This document shows positions 1 through 7,280 of a stretch of 64,000 nt of DNA, in pieces. The position numbers and the translations under genes are program-made. Under the pieces are notes generated by a model, which was not told the origin of the DNA, did not search any database, and was given only the letters and a program-made list of their open reading frames with translations. The DNA comes from Geodermatophilus africanus (GTDB taxonomy: Bacteria; Actinomycetota; Actinomycetes; Mycobacteriales; Geodermatophilaceae), in NCBI RefSeq assembly GCF_900107105.1, contig NZ_FNOT01000009.1, positions 124,001-188,000 on the forward strand, given 5' to 3'. Position 1 is the first letter of the stretch. Every line of letters starts with the position of its first letter.

Positions 1-1
1 G

Positions 2-211
2 TCGCCCGGCTGCTGGGGCACCGTCCGGCAGGAGGCCGACGTCGTCCCCCTGACCGACCCGGCGCTGTGGGGCGGTCCGGTGGACGACGAGCGCTTCCCG
101 GTCCTCAGCCGCCGGTTGGGCCCGGGTCAGCGCAGCGCCAGCTGTCCCGGGCCGGCCGCGGTCGGCCCCAGCTGGCCCAGCACGTGGTGGCGCCGGCAGA
201 GCACCTGGTAG
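2..211 (+). CDS. 3' end of an unidentified protein (partial)
   Basis: This reading frame is open from the left edge to a TAG at 209-211, and almost every codon ends in G or C before it meets the convergent thymidine kinase gene. The visible C-terminus contains VRQEADVVPLTDPALWGG. The last 28 codons overlap the tdk 3' end on the other strand, so the final residues may reflect that gene's composition. I do not recognise the family. The alternative is non-coding DNA that happens to be open. Confidence 0.33.
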   Translation, partial: SPGCWGTVRQEADVVPLTDPALWGGPVDDERFPVLSRRLGPGQRSASCPGPAAVGPSWPSTWWRRQSTW

Positions 212-858
212 TGCACCTCGGCGTCCCGCGCGTCGGGCGCGGGCGTGGGCGCGGTGTCGGCGACGACGACGGTCTCGCCCTCGCGCACCATCTCGCCGTC
301 CACCACCCGGGCGTTGAGCAGCCCCGGCAGGCCGCACCAGCAGAGCACCTCGACCTGGATGCGCTGCACGTCGTCGGCGACCTCGAGCAGCCGCTGGGTG
401 CCGGGGAACAGCCGCGCGCGGAAGTCGGTGGTCAGCCCGAACGCGTACACGTCGACGTGGGACTCGTCGACGAGCTCGGCGAGCTGGTCGACCTGCCCCG
501 AGGTGAGGAACTGCGCCTCGTCGACGATCAGGTAGTCCACCCGGTGCCCGGCGGCCCAGTGGTCGCGCACCAGCAACCGCAGGTCGGTGCCGGCCGCCAC
601 CTCGAGCGCCTCGCGGCACAGCCCCACCCGGGAGCTGATCTGCGGCTGCGCCGACCGGTCGCCCTGGGTCAGCAGCAGGCCCCGGCGTCCCTGCCGGCTC
701 TGGTTGTGGTCGACCTGCAGGGCCAGCGTGGACTTGCCGCAGTCCATCGGCCCGTGGAAGAACCGCAGGTGCGCCGGTGCCGGGTGGCGGCGGCGGTCGC
801 CGGCGGCGGGGACGGCGGACAGCAGCGGGGCGCCGTCCGGGTCGGTCAGGGGGGTCAC
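127..858 (-). CDS. tdk: Thymidine kinase
   Basis: The product is a cytosolic enzyme that phosphorylates thymidine with ATP to dTMP in the pyrimidine salvage pathway. It shows the type II thymidine kinase signature: a P-loop GPMDCGKST at residues 36-44, a Walker B-like DEAQF at about 113-117 and the lasso-region motif GLTTDF at about 141-146. Near the C-terminus, CWC and CRRH pairs probably bind structural zinc. At 243 residues it is slightly longer than the usual 190-220 because of a roughly 28-residue N-terminal extension. The GTG start is preceded by GAGGAGG. The MFS gene lies upstream on the same strand with a 73-bp gap, so the two may be cotranscribed. Confidence 0.93.
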   Translation of the reverse strand: MTPLTDPDGAPLLSAVPAAGDRRRHPAPAHLRFFHGPMDCGKSTLALQVDHNQSRQGRRGLLLTQGDRSAQPQISSRVGLCREALEVAAGTDLRLLVRDHWAAGHRVDYLIVDEAQFLTSGQVDQLAELVDESHVDVYAFGLTTDFRARLFPGTQRLLEVADDVQRIQVEVLCWCGLPGLLNARVVDGEMVREGETVVVADTAPTPAPDARDAEVHYQVLCRRHHVLGQLGPTAAGPGQLALR

Positions 859-931
859 CAGACCTCCTCGCTGGCGCTCGTCGCCCCTGCGCCACCGGGT
901 GCTCCGCTCATCGGTGACCTCGCCGGCTCGG

Positions 932-2284
932 TCACAGACGCTCCGGGGGGGTGTTGCCCGCCGCGACCACCGCGCGGCGGATGGGCAGCGCGGCCAGCGC
1001 GACGAAGCCGGCCACGAAGAAGACCACGAGGCTGACGATGGCCAGCCGGTAGGACCCGGTCAGCTGGTAGGTCAGCCCGAACGCCAGCGGGCCGAGCCAG
1101 CTGGTGCCGCGGTCGCTGATCTCGTAGAAGCCGTAGTACTCGGCCTCCTTGCCCGCCGGGATGAGCTGGCTGAACAGTGACCGGGACAGCGCCTGGGTGC
1201 CGCCCTGCACCAGCCCGATGACGGCGGCCAGCGCGTAGAACTGCCCGACCGCCCCCGCCTGGAGGGAGAAGGCGGCCAGCAGGACGCCGATCCAGGCGAT
1301 CAGCGCGCCCAGGACGACCCGCTTGGCTCCGTAGCGGCCGGCCAGCCGCCCCAGGCCCAGCGCGCCGGCGATGGCCACCACCTGGACCATGAGGATCGCG
1401 CCGGTCAGCACCGACTGCTCCAGGCCCAGCTCCTCCGTGGCGTAGGTGGCCGACAGCGAGATGACGGTCTGCACGCCGTCGTTGAACAGCAGGTACGCGC
1501 CGAGGAACCACAGCGTCAGCGGGAAGGCCCGCATCTCGCGCATCGTCGTCGCCAGCTGGCGGAAGCCGCTGCGCGGCCGGTCCGGTGTGTCCCGCACCGG
1601 CCGGTTGCGCAGCCGGGAGACGGTGAAGACGGTGAACGCGCCCCACCACAGGCCCGCCGTGGCCAGGCAGATCCGCACCGCCTCGCCGGTGGTCAGCCCC
1701 AGGGACGGCGCCCCGAGCACCAGCCCCAGGTGGACGGCGAGCAGCAGCGCCCCGCCGACGTAGCCGAACGCCCAGCCGCGGCTGGAGACGGCGTCCCGCT
1801 CGTCCGGCCCGGCCAGGTCCGGGAGCCACGAGTAGTAGACGACGGTCGCCGCGCCGAAGCTGATGTTGGCGACGACGAACAGCGCCGCGCCGAGCAGGTA
1901 GCGGCCGTCGGCGACGAAGTACAGCCCGGTGGTGGCCAGCGCGCCGAGCGCAGCGAACCCGGCCAGCATCTCCCGCTTGCGCCCCGTCCGGTCGGCGACG
2001 GCGCCGGTCAGCGGCAGGACGAGGACCTGCAGCAGCACCGACGCCGACAGCACGTAGGAGAACCAGCTGCCCGGCGGGATGGACAGCCCGAGGAAGCCCA
2101 GCCGGCCGTCGGGCCCGGCCGCCTCCTCCGCGACCGACGTCAGGTACGGCCCCAGGAAGACGGTGGTGATGCTGGTGTTGAACACCGACATCGCCCAGTC
2201 GTAGGAGTACCAGCCGAACCGCTCGCGGCGCAGCGCGCGGTCGGCGGGGGGACTGGTCGGCCCGGTCGTGGCGGCGGTCGTCAC
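932..2284 (-). CDS. UMF1-family (Atg22-like) MFS transporter
   Basis: This is a 450-residue inner-membrane permease of the major facilitator superfamily with about twelve hydrophobic segments. The N-terminal motif GWYSYDWAMSVFNTSITTVF is characteristic of the UMF1 / vacuole-effluxer-like family, whose substrates in bacteria are mostly unknown. The MFS loop motif DRTGRKRE follows TM2-3. The GTG start at 2284 overlaps the stop of a 17-codon ORF, which itself begins on an ATGA overlap with the frameshifted ORF upstream. Expression therefore probably runs from the glycerophosphodiesterase gene through this permease to tdk. A substrate cannot be assigned from sequence. Confidence 0.85.
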   Translation of the reverse strand: MTTAATTGPTSPPADRALRRERFGWYSYDWAMSVFNTSITTVFLGPYLTSVAEEAAGPDGRLGFLGLSIPPGSWFSYVLSASVLLQVLVLPLTGAVADRTGRKREMLAGFAALGALATTGLYFVADGRYLLGAALFVVANISFGAATVVYYSWLPDLAGPDERDAVSSRGWAFGYVGGALLLAVHLGLVLGAPSLGLTTGEAVRICLATAGLWWGAFTVFTVSRLRNRPVRDTPDRPRSGFRQLATTMREMRAFPLTLWFLGAYLLFNDGVQTVISLSATYATEELGLEQSVLTGAILMVQVVAIAGALGLGRLAGRYGAKRVVLGALIAWIGVLLAAFSLQAGAVGQFYALAAVIGLVQGGTQALSRSLFSQLIPAGKEAEYYGFYEISDRGTSWLGPLAFGLTYQLTGSYRLAIVSLVVFFVAGFVALAALPIRRAVVAAGNTPPERL

Positions 2285-2330
2285 GGCGGCAGGGTGTCAG
2301 CCGCGATGGGGGGCGTCCAGCAGGGGCAGG

Positions 2331-2580
2331 TCATGCCGGGATGTCGCCGGGGACGACGCCGCCAGGGAAGGCCGCGGTCGCCGTCGTCGGGCGGGTCGGG
2401 TCGACGTGCGCCGACCGGGAGGCGGGCTCGCCGGCGCGCAGCGGCGCCAGCCCGCGGGTGAGCGCGGCGGCGACGGCCAGCTCCCGCGAGTCACTCCGGG
2501 TCGTCCGGGCGCACGAGCGCCGCGGGGTCGCCGGGCCGGGGCGGCGTGCGCGGCCGCCACGAACGGACCATCCCGCTCAC
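2331..2580 (-). pseudogene. Small translationally coupled ORF with an apparent frameshift
   Basis: A reading frame starts at a GTG (2580-2578) that overlaps the TGA of the glycerophosphodiesterase gene (GTGA). It runs 29 codons with strong GC3 bias (MVRSWRPRTPP from an internal ATG) to a TGA at 2491-2493. Coding bias then continues without a break in the next frame (DSRELAVAAALTRGLAP...) to a TGA at 2331-2333. Joining the two halves would give an intact protein of about 82 residues. The simplest reading is one inserted or deleted base near 2491, either real decay or a sequence error. The family is not recognised. Confidence 0.4.
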
Positions 2581-3353
2581 CGCGGCACCCACTGCCCACG
2601 CGCGATCAGGATGTCCCGCAGCATCGCGGGCCGGTCGGTCATGACGCCGTCCACCCCGAGGTCGAGCATCGCCTCCGTCTCGGCCCGGGTGTTGACCGTC
2701 CAGACGTGCACCTGCAGACCCCGGGCGTGCGCCGCGGCGACGAACCGCTCGTCGACCAGCGCCCGGCCGCCCAGCTGCAGCGGCACCTGCGCGCAGCCGG
2801 CGGGGATGCCCACCAGCCCGGCGGCACGGGGGGAGTAGGAGGACAGCCGCAGCGCCGCCACCCCGCGCGGGCCCAGCGAGGTGCACACCCCCGGCCCGAA
2901 CACCCGGCGGGCCGCGGCGACCCGGGCGTCGGAGAACGAGCCCAGGCAGATGCGGCCCTCGGCGCCCAGCCGGCGGACCGTCCGGGCCAGCGGGCCGACC
3001 ACGCCCGGTGCCTTGATGTCGAGGTTGAACCGCACGTCGGGCCAGGCGCCGAGCAGCTCCTCGAGCCGCAGGACCGGCTCCCGCCCCCCGATCCGCGCGC
3101 CGGAGATCTCGGCCCAGGTCAGCCGGTCGACCCGCCCGCTGTGGTCGGTGACCCGGTCGAGGGCGGGGTCGTGGAAGACGACCGGCACCCCGTCGGCGCT
3201 CACCCGGACGTCGGTCTCCAGGTACCGGTAGCCCATCGCCACGCACGCCTCGAAGGCCGGCATGGTGTTCTCCAGGTGCTCGATCGCCCCGCCCCGGTGG
3301 GCCATCGCGATGGGGGTCGGCGCGTCGAGGAACGCGTACCGGACCGGACCCAC
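2577..3353 (-). CDS. Glycerophosphodiester phosphodiesterase
   Basis: The product hydrolyses glycerophosphodiesters to an alcohol and glycerol-3-phosphate, recycling phospholipid head groups. At 258 residues it has the normal single-domain GDPD length. The family motif AHRGG places the catalytic His at residue 19 next to Arg20. LETDVR gives metal ligands Glu46 and Asp48, and FHDP provides the second catalytic His at 61. There is no signal peptide or membrane helix, so it is probably cytosolic (UgpQ-like). The start is GTG. The stop overlaps the start of the next small ORF, suggesting an operon toward the MFS transporter. Confidence 0.92.
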   Translation of the reverse strand: MGPVRYAFLDAPTPIAMAHRGGAIEHLENTMPAFEACVAMGYRYLETDVRVSADGVPVVFHDPALDRVTDHSGRVDRLTWAEISGARIGGREPVLRLEELLGAWPDVRFNLDIKAPGVVGPLARTVRRLGAEGRICLGSFSDARVAAARRVFGPGVCTSLGPRGVAALRLSSYSPRAAGLVGIPAGCAQVPLQLGGRALVDERFVAAAHARGLQVHVWTVNTRAETEAMLDLGVDGVMTDRPAMLRDILIARGQWVPR

Positions 3354-3531
3354 GGCGACACGCTAACGCTGCTGGTCGACGCGCCGTCCGCGACCTCGGC
3401 CGGCCCGGCGGGCGGGACCCGTCCGTCCGGCGAGGGGGACGCGTCCGTCCCGCCCGGTGGGTCGACTGCCCGTGCCGGCGGTCGGGCGTGTTCTGCGGTT
3501 CCTGTCGGTGCCTGCGTCTACGGTGCGCAGC

Positions 3532-3954
3532 GTGGGAGAGCGAGACACGATCCGGACGATCCACGAGGAGGCGACGACCGGGACCGGGCTGCCCAGCCCC
3601 CGGGAGGGGAGTGGCGGCGAGCGGCGCTGCGGCTGGTGCCGCCGGGTGCTGCCCCAGCAGGGGTCGGTCGGGCGGCCGCGCCAGTACTGCGGTCAGGCCT
3701 GCCGGCAGCGGGCCTACGAACAGCGGTCCGCGACGGCCAAGGCCGGCCTGTCCGGTGACGTCGTGCTGGTCACCCGCGCGGAGCTCGACGGGCTGCAGGA
3801 CCGGCTGTACCAGCTGCGCTGTGCGATCGAGGACGTGCAGACCCTGCTGGGCGAGCGGCACACCAAGGCCGAGCTCGAGCGCTCCCTGCAGGACCTGGTG
3901 CGGTCGACCGGGCGGCTCGACAGGCTCTGGGTTTCCGAGCGCGCCGCCGGCTGA
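3532..3954 (+). CDS. CxxC zinc-finger / coiled-coil protein of unknown function
   Basis: A small protein of about 140 residues. An acidic N-terminus is followed by CGWCRR and, about 20 residues later, QYCGQACRQRAYEQR, which together look like a four-cysteine zinc site next to a basic patch. The C-terminal half (ELDGLQDRLYQLR to RLDRLW) is a predicted amphipathic or coiled-coil helix. Such an arrangement would suit a DNA- or protein-binding role, but none is demonstrated. Two in-frame GTGs are possible starts (3523 and 3532) and neither has a strong Shine-Dalgarno. An upstream in-frame ATG at 3457 would add a Pro/Arg-rich stretch that looks non-coding. Confidence 0.7.
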   Translation: MGERDTIRTIHEEATTGTGLPSPREGSGGERRCGWCRRVLPQQGSVGRPRQYCGQACRQRAYEQRSATAKAGLSGDVVLVTRAELDGLQDRLYQLRCAIEDVQTLLGERHTKAELERSLQDLVRSTGRLDRLWVSERAAG

Positions 3955-3972
3955 CCGCACCGGCCCGGCGGG

Positions 3973-4218
3973 TCAGCCGTCGTCGGCGTCGTCGTTGCTG
4001 TTGCCCTGCTCGACACCGCCCTCGGGGTCGGACAGGTCGGGCACGTTGTCCTGCGACGGATCCGACTCGTCGTCGGTCTCGACGTTCGGCGGCACGTTCT
4101 CGTCGGTGCTGCCGTCGTTCTGGTCCTGCCCGGCTGCCTGACAGGCGGTCATCGTCGCCCCGCCTCCGAAGAGCGCCAAGGCGGTCACGAGTGCGGCGAT
4201 CGGGCGTCGGAGTTGCAT
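3973..4218 (-). CDS. Small acidic lipoprotein
   Basis: An 81-residue protein starting at the ATG in MQLRRPIAAL. That ATG follows GGAGAC at ribosome-binding distance; an upstream ATG at 4239 lacks this. It has a short basic N-region, a hydrophobic core ending in a lipobox-like MTAC with the Cys at about residue 26, and then a low-complexity Asp/Glu/Asn-rich tail without secondary-structure motifs. It is predicted to be a lipid-anchored extracytoplasmic protein of unknown function. The gene converges on the zinc-finger gene with an 18-bp gap. Confidence 0.72.
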   Translation of the reverse strand: MQLRRPIAALVTALALFGGGATMTACQAAGQDQNDGSTDENVPPNVETDDESDPSQDNVPDLSDPEGGVEQGNSNDDADDG

Positions 4219-4280
4219 GTCTCCGACCCTAGGCAGCACCCGTGGCGCGCGCCCGTCGAGTCACCTCCTTTCCGGCTCAG

Positions 4281-4293
4281 CGTCACAGTGACG
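4281..4293. promoter_or_regulatory. Palindrome CGTCACAGTGACG, putative operator
   Basis: A perfect 13-bp palindrome with a one-base centre lies 54 bp before the GTG of the 76-residue ORF. The same sequence with a different centre base recurs at 4568-4580, 53 bp before the next small ORF. The matching position argues for a shared binding protein, which is an inference. Confidence 0.5.
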
Positions 4294-4347
4294 GAAGGGG
4301 AGGTGGGTCACAGGTGGCCGGACCGCCCGGGGAGGAGGCGCCCGGGA

Positions 4348-4578
4348 GTGTCCGGCAAGCCCTGGGTGGCCCGAACGGTCCTCCTCGCAGTCCCCGTGCT
4401 GTGGACGCAGTGGCTGGCGATCGCCGAGGGCGCGGTGCCCCCGTCCACGGACGTCGCTCTGCTCGCCGGCGTGGTGGTCGCGCACGAGGACGTGGGATGC
4501 GGGTCCGGCGGCTGTTGGCGCGAGCTGACGCTCCGAGGGCCCGGCGGCCCCCACCTATCCGTCATAACGTCACGGTGA
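4348..4578 (+). CDS. Small membrane-anchored protein with CGSGGCW motif
   Basis: A 76-residue ORF starting at a GTG preceded by GGAGGAGG at ideal distance. Nearly all codons end in G or C up to about residue 70. It has a hydrophobic segment at about residues 8-26 (ARTVLLAVPVLWTQWLAIA) and then GCGSGGCWRELTLRGPGG. I associate that motif with uncharacterised actinobacterial membrane proteins, in which the two Cys could form a disulfide outside the membrane. Codon bias breaks down in the last residues and the stop lies inside the second palindrome, so the gene may be a 3'-truncated relic. Confidence 0.5.
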   Translation: MSGKPWVARTVLLAVPVLWTQWLAIAEGAVPPSTDVALLAGVVVAHEDVGCGSGGCWRELTLRGPGGPHLSVITSR

Positions 4579-4580
4579 CG
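4568..4580. promoter_or_regulatory. Palindrome CGTCACGGTGACG, putative operator
   Basis: Second copy of the CGTCAC-N-GTGACG palindrome. It overlaps the stop codon of the preceding ORF and lies 53 bp before the ATG at 4634. Both copies are followed at similar distance by GAGGTG. Confidence 0.5.
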
Positions 4581-4633
4581 AAACATCGAGGTGAGGCTCG
4601 GTCGGGGAAGTGGCGGGAGCGCGAGGAGGTCTC

Positions 4634-4798
4634 ATGGCGCGAGGTCGACCTGGCCGTCCCAACCGCCCGATGCGCACGGTGGGGCGGGCCGGTCCGGAGG
4701 AGAGCCGTCCGGCGCGCGGGGCCCGGGATGGCGAGGTCACCGGCGTCACGAGGCCGAGCGTCAGGCGCTCGCCGACCGTGACGCGCGTCGGCGACTGA
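4634..4798 (+). CDS. Small basic protein with AT-hook-like N-terminus (tentative)
   Basis: A 54-residue ORF beginning with ATG after GAGGAGG at good spacing. The protein starts MARGRPGRPNRP, whose GRP core resembles an AT-hook minor-groove binding motif. The remainder is Arg/Pro/Gly-rich and probably disordered. Third positions are mostly G/C, which supports coding, but the composition is also what random GC-rich DNA gives. The gene is listed because of the RBS and the palindrome at a fixed distance upstream. Confidence 0.35.
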   Translation: MARGRPGRPNRPMRTVGRAGPEESRPARGARDGEVTGVTRPSVRRSPTVTRVGD

Positions 4799-5041
4799 CG
4801 TCCGCAGCTGCCGATGCACGGACGGACATCGGCGTCGACGTCCGTCGGGTCGGTCGGCCGATGCCGAGTCGCCACCTCGGTGAGCCGCTGGCACGGCGAC
4901 TCGTCGAAGCACCGGCATGCTCGTCGCGCGAGGCCCGGGACCCCCTCTGAACTCTTCCCGAACTCACCGCCGATAATGAACATTATGTCAACTAACGGGG
5001 AGGCAGCCCTCCCCGGCTGTCGACAAGTCCGCCGCAGAGCC
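4799..5041. other. Intergenic region with an AT-rich inverted repeat
   Basis: No gene is supported here. Near the right end, ATAATG-AA-CATTAT at 4973-4986 is a perfect inverted repeat with a 2-base spacer, and TAAC follows shortly after it. It is strikingly AT-rich for this genome and resembles a TetR/MarR-type operator. No start codon with an RBS follows it on either strand, so it may be left over from a lost gene. Confidence 0.4.
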
Positions 5042-6001
5042 TCACCGGGCCGCGGTGAGGCGGATCCGCGGGTCCAGCGCGGCCACGAGGACGTCGGCGA
5101 CCGCGTTGGCGACGATGACCACCGCCATCACGACCGCCACGAGCCCGAGCAGCAGAGCCCGGTCGCGGTCGGCGATCGCGCCGATGAGCGCCCCGCCCAG
5201 CCCGGGCATGCCGAAGATGCCCTCCACCACCGTGAGCCCGACGACCAACTGCCCCACGTTGGCCGCGAGGAAGGTGACCACCGAGGTCAGCGACGGCCGC
5301 AGCGCGTGCACCGCCACCACCCGCCGGTCGCGGAGCCCGCGACCGCGGGCCGCCTGCACGTACGGCGCCCGCAGCGTCTCGACGAGCTCGGCACGGGTGA
5401 TCAGCGCGACGTAACCGGTCGACAGCGCCGCGAGGGCGAGCACCGGGAGGACGTACGTGTCCGGCTCCCCCGACGCGCCGGTCATCGGCAGCCACTCCCA
5501 CTGCCAGCCGACCACCAGCCGCAGCGCCGCGGCGGCCACGATGACCGGGGTCCCGACCAGCAGCAGCGCGGTGGCGTAGACCCCGGCGCCCGCGCGCGGC
5601 CGGCCCACGCTCAGCACCCCGGCGACCACGCCCACGAGCGTCTGGACGAGCAGGGCCCCGACCAGGATGACCGCACTCACCGGGAGCGTGGCCGCCACCA
5701 GATCCATCACCAGGGGGCCACCGCCCGGGTCGCCACGCGCGTCGACCGGGAAGCCGCGTCCGAGGTCGCCGGTGAGGACGTCGCCCAGCCACAGCACGTA
5801 CTGGGTCGGCAGCGGCTCGTCGAGGTGGTATTGGGCCGTCAGCGCGGCGTACAGCTCCGGGGGCGGCGGCCGGTCCGGGAACAGCCCACGCACCGGGTCA
5901 CCGGGCAGCACGGTGATCGTGACGAAGACCAGCGTCAGCGCCGCCCACAGGCTCAGCACCATCTGCACGGCGCGGCGGGCGACGAAGTCGATCACCGGCA
6001 C
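5042..6001 (-). CDS. DppB/OppB-type ABC transporter permease
   Basis: A 319-residue inner-membrane permease of a peptide/nickel-type ABC importer. The N-terminus DFVARRAVQMVLSLWAALTL and the following LPGDPVRGLF are typical of the DppB/OppB group, which begins with one TM helix and a large periplasmic loop. The coupling (EAA-like) loop is about residues 205-235: YVQAARGRGLRDRRVVAVHALRPSL. Five to six TM helices are visible. No ATP-binding subunit or substrate-binding protein is nearby, and the partner permease is divergent rather than downstream, which is unusual. The substrate is unknown. Confidence 0.85.
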   Translation of the reverse strand: MPVIDFVARRAVQMVLSLWAALTLVFVTITVLPGDPVRGLFPDRPPPPELYAALTAQYHLDEPLPTQYVLWLGDVLTGDLGRGFPVDARGDPGGGPLVMDLVAATLPVSAVILVGALLVQTLVGVVAGVLSVGRPRAGAGVYATALLLVGTPVIVAAAALRLVVGWQWEWLPMTGASGEPDTYVLPVLALAALSTGYVALITRAELVETLRAPYVQAARGRGLRDRRVVAVHALRPSLTSVVTFLAANVGQLVVGLTVVEGIFGMPGLGGALIGAIADRDRALLLGLVAVVMAVVIVANAVADVLVAALDPRIRLTAAR

Positions 6002-6066
6002 ATGGTGTCAGCCACCGTGCGTGGGGGTGCGTCGACGCGGACCAGTGGGTCCGGCACACTCCCCGG

Positions 6067-6909
6067 GTGCCGCCGGCCCGTGCCCTCTCCCCCAGGTCCC
6101 GACGGCGGCCGTCCACCGTGCTCCTGGTCCTCGGCGGCGGACTGCTGGCCCTCCTCGCCGCCATGGCCGTCGCGCCCGGGCTCTTCACCGACGCCGACCC
6201 GAGGGACTGCGACCTCTCCCGCTCGGTCGGACCGCCGAGCTGGGCGCACCCGTTCGGTTTCGACCTGTTCGGCTGCGACTACCTCGCGCGGACCGTCCAC
6301 GGCGCGCGGGCGTCCCTGCTGCTGGCGGTCGCCGTCGTCCTCGGGGCCGGGCTGCTGGCCGTCGTCCTCGGGACCGTCGCCGGCTACGCGGGCGGCCTGC
6401 TCGACACCGTGGTCTCGCGGATCACCGATGTCTGGTCGGGCATCCCGATCGTCCTCGGCGGCCTCGTGCTGCTGAGCGCCACCCGCGAGCGCGGCCTGCT
6501 GCAGGTGATCGTCGTCCTGACCCTGTTCAGCTGGCCACCGATGGTGCGGCTCGTGCGGACCAGCACCCAGCAGACCAGGGAGCTGGATTTCGTCACTGCT
6601 GCCCGTGCTCTGGGTGCCGGGCCGCTGCGGGTGGTGCGGCGGCACGTCCTCCCGCACGCCGTGCGGCCGCTGGTCGTCTTCGCCAGCGGCTACGCGGGCG
6701 TGCTGATCTCGAGCGAGGCGATCCTGACCTACGCCGGGGTGGGGCTGCAGCGCCCGGTCGAGTCGTGGGGCATCCAGCTCCAGCAGGCGCAGGAACGGGT
6801 CACCCTGGCGCCGCACCTGCTGGTCTTCCCGTCGCTGTTCCTCGTCGCCGCCGTCCTGGCGTTCGTGCTCCTCGGCGAGGGGCTGCGCCGCCGACCCGTC
6901 GAGCGATGA
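6067..6909 (+). CDS. DppC/OppC-type ABC transporter permease
   Basis: A 280-residue permease that would pair with the DppB-like protein encoded divergently 65 bp away. It has one N-terminal TM helix, the family segment HPFGFDLFGCDYLARTVHGAR before TM2, and an EAA-type coupling loop at about residues 173-205 (DFVTAARALGAGPLRVVRRHVLPHA). The C-terminal GVGLQRPVESWGIQL is usual for DppC. The start is GTG with no convincing RBS. Without ATPase and binding-protein genes the transporter is incomplete locally. It could borrow subunits encoded elsewhere or be a residue of a larger cluster. Confidence 0.82.
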   Translation: MPPARALSPRSRRRPSTVLLVLGGGLLALLAAMAVAPGLFTDADPRDCDLSRSVGPPSWAHPFGFDLFGCDYLARTVHGARASLLLAVAVVLGAGLLAVVLGTVAGYAGGLLDTVVSRITDVWSGIPIVLGGLVLLSATRERGLLQVIVVLTLFSWPPMVRLVRTSTQQTRELDFVTAARALGAGPLRVVRRHVLPHAVRPLVVFASGYAGVLISSEAILTYAGVGLQRPVESWGIQLQQAQERVTLAPHLLVFPSLFLVAAVLAFVLLGEGLRRRPVER

Positions 6910-6960
6910 GTCCACCGGCGGCGGTCGGTCTCCCCCGCGAGCCCACGCCGAGGAGCCCGT

Positions 6961-7272
6961 GCCCAACAGCGTCACCCCGATGATGGTCACCCACGACCTC
7001 GAGCGCCTGGCCCGCTTCTACACGGCCTGACCGGCGTCCTACCTCGGCCTGCAGCTGGGCGACTCCAAGCTCGGCATCGTGGCTGACGGATCGGTCGAGT
7101 CCGCCCCCCGGGGCCGCGTGCTGCTGAGCATCGAGGTCGTCGATGTGGACGCCGTCCCGGCGCGGGTCGAGTTCCTCGGTGGCCGGGCGCCGGCCCCGGC
7201 AACCGACATGCCGTGGGCTCAGCGGGTCGCGCCCGTGCAGGAACGCCGTCGACCTGACCACGACGACCGGCT
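6961..7272 (+). pseudogene. Glyoxalase/VOC-family pseudogene
   Basis: The translation VPNSVTPMMVTHDLERLARFYT matches the opening beta-alpha of a vicinal-oxygen-chelate protein. It hits an in-frame TGA at 7027-7029, and the middle of the domain is missing. The frame resumes with LGLQLGDSKLGIV, then SIEVVDVDAVPARVEFLGG and MPWAQRV, the usual VOC second half. The final DPDGN-like turn is lost, and the end NAVDLTTT appears in another frame. A stop, a central deletion and a frameshift together show a dead gene. Its function in the ancestor is unknown. Confidence 0.75.
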
Positions 7273-7280
7273 GACCCCGC

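Noticed and set aside
4814-6475. A 553-residue + strand frame opposite the DppB-like permease
   Set aside because: Antisense composition; the minus-strand frame has TM helices and the permease coupling loop.
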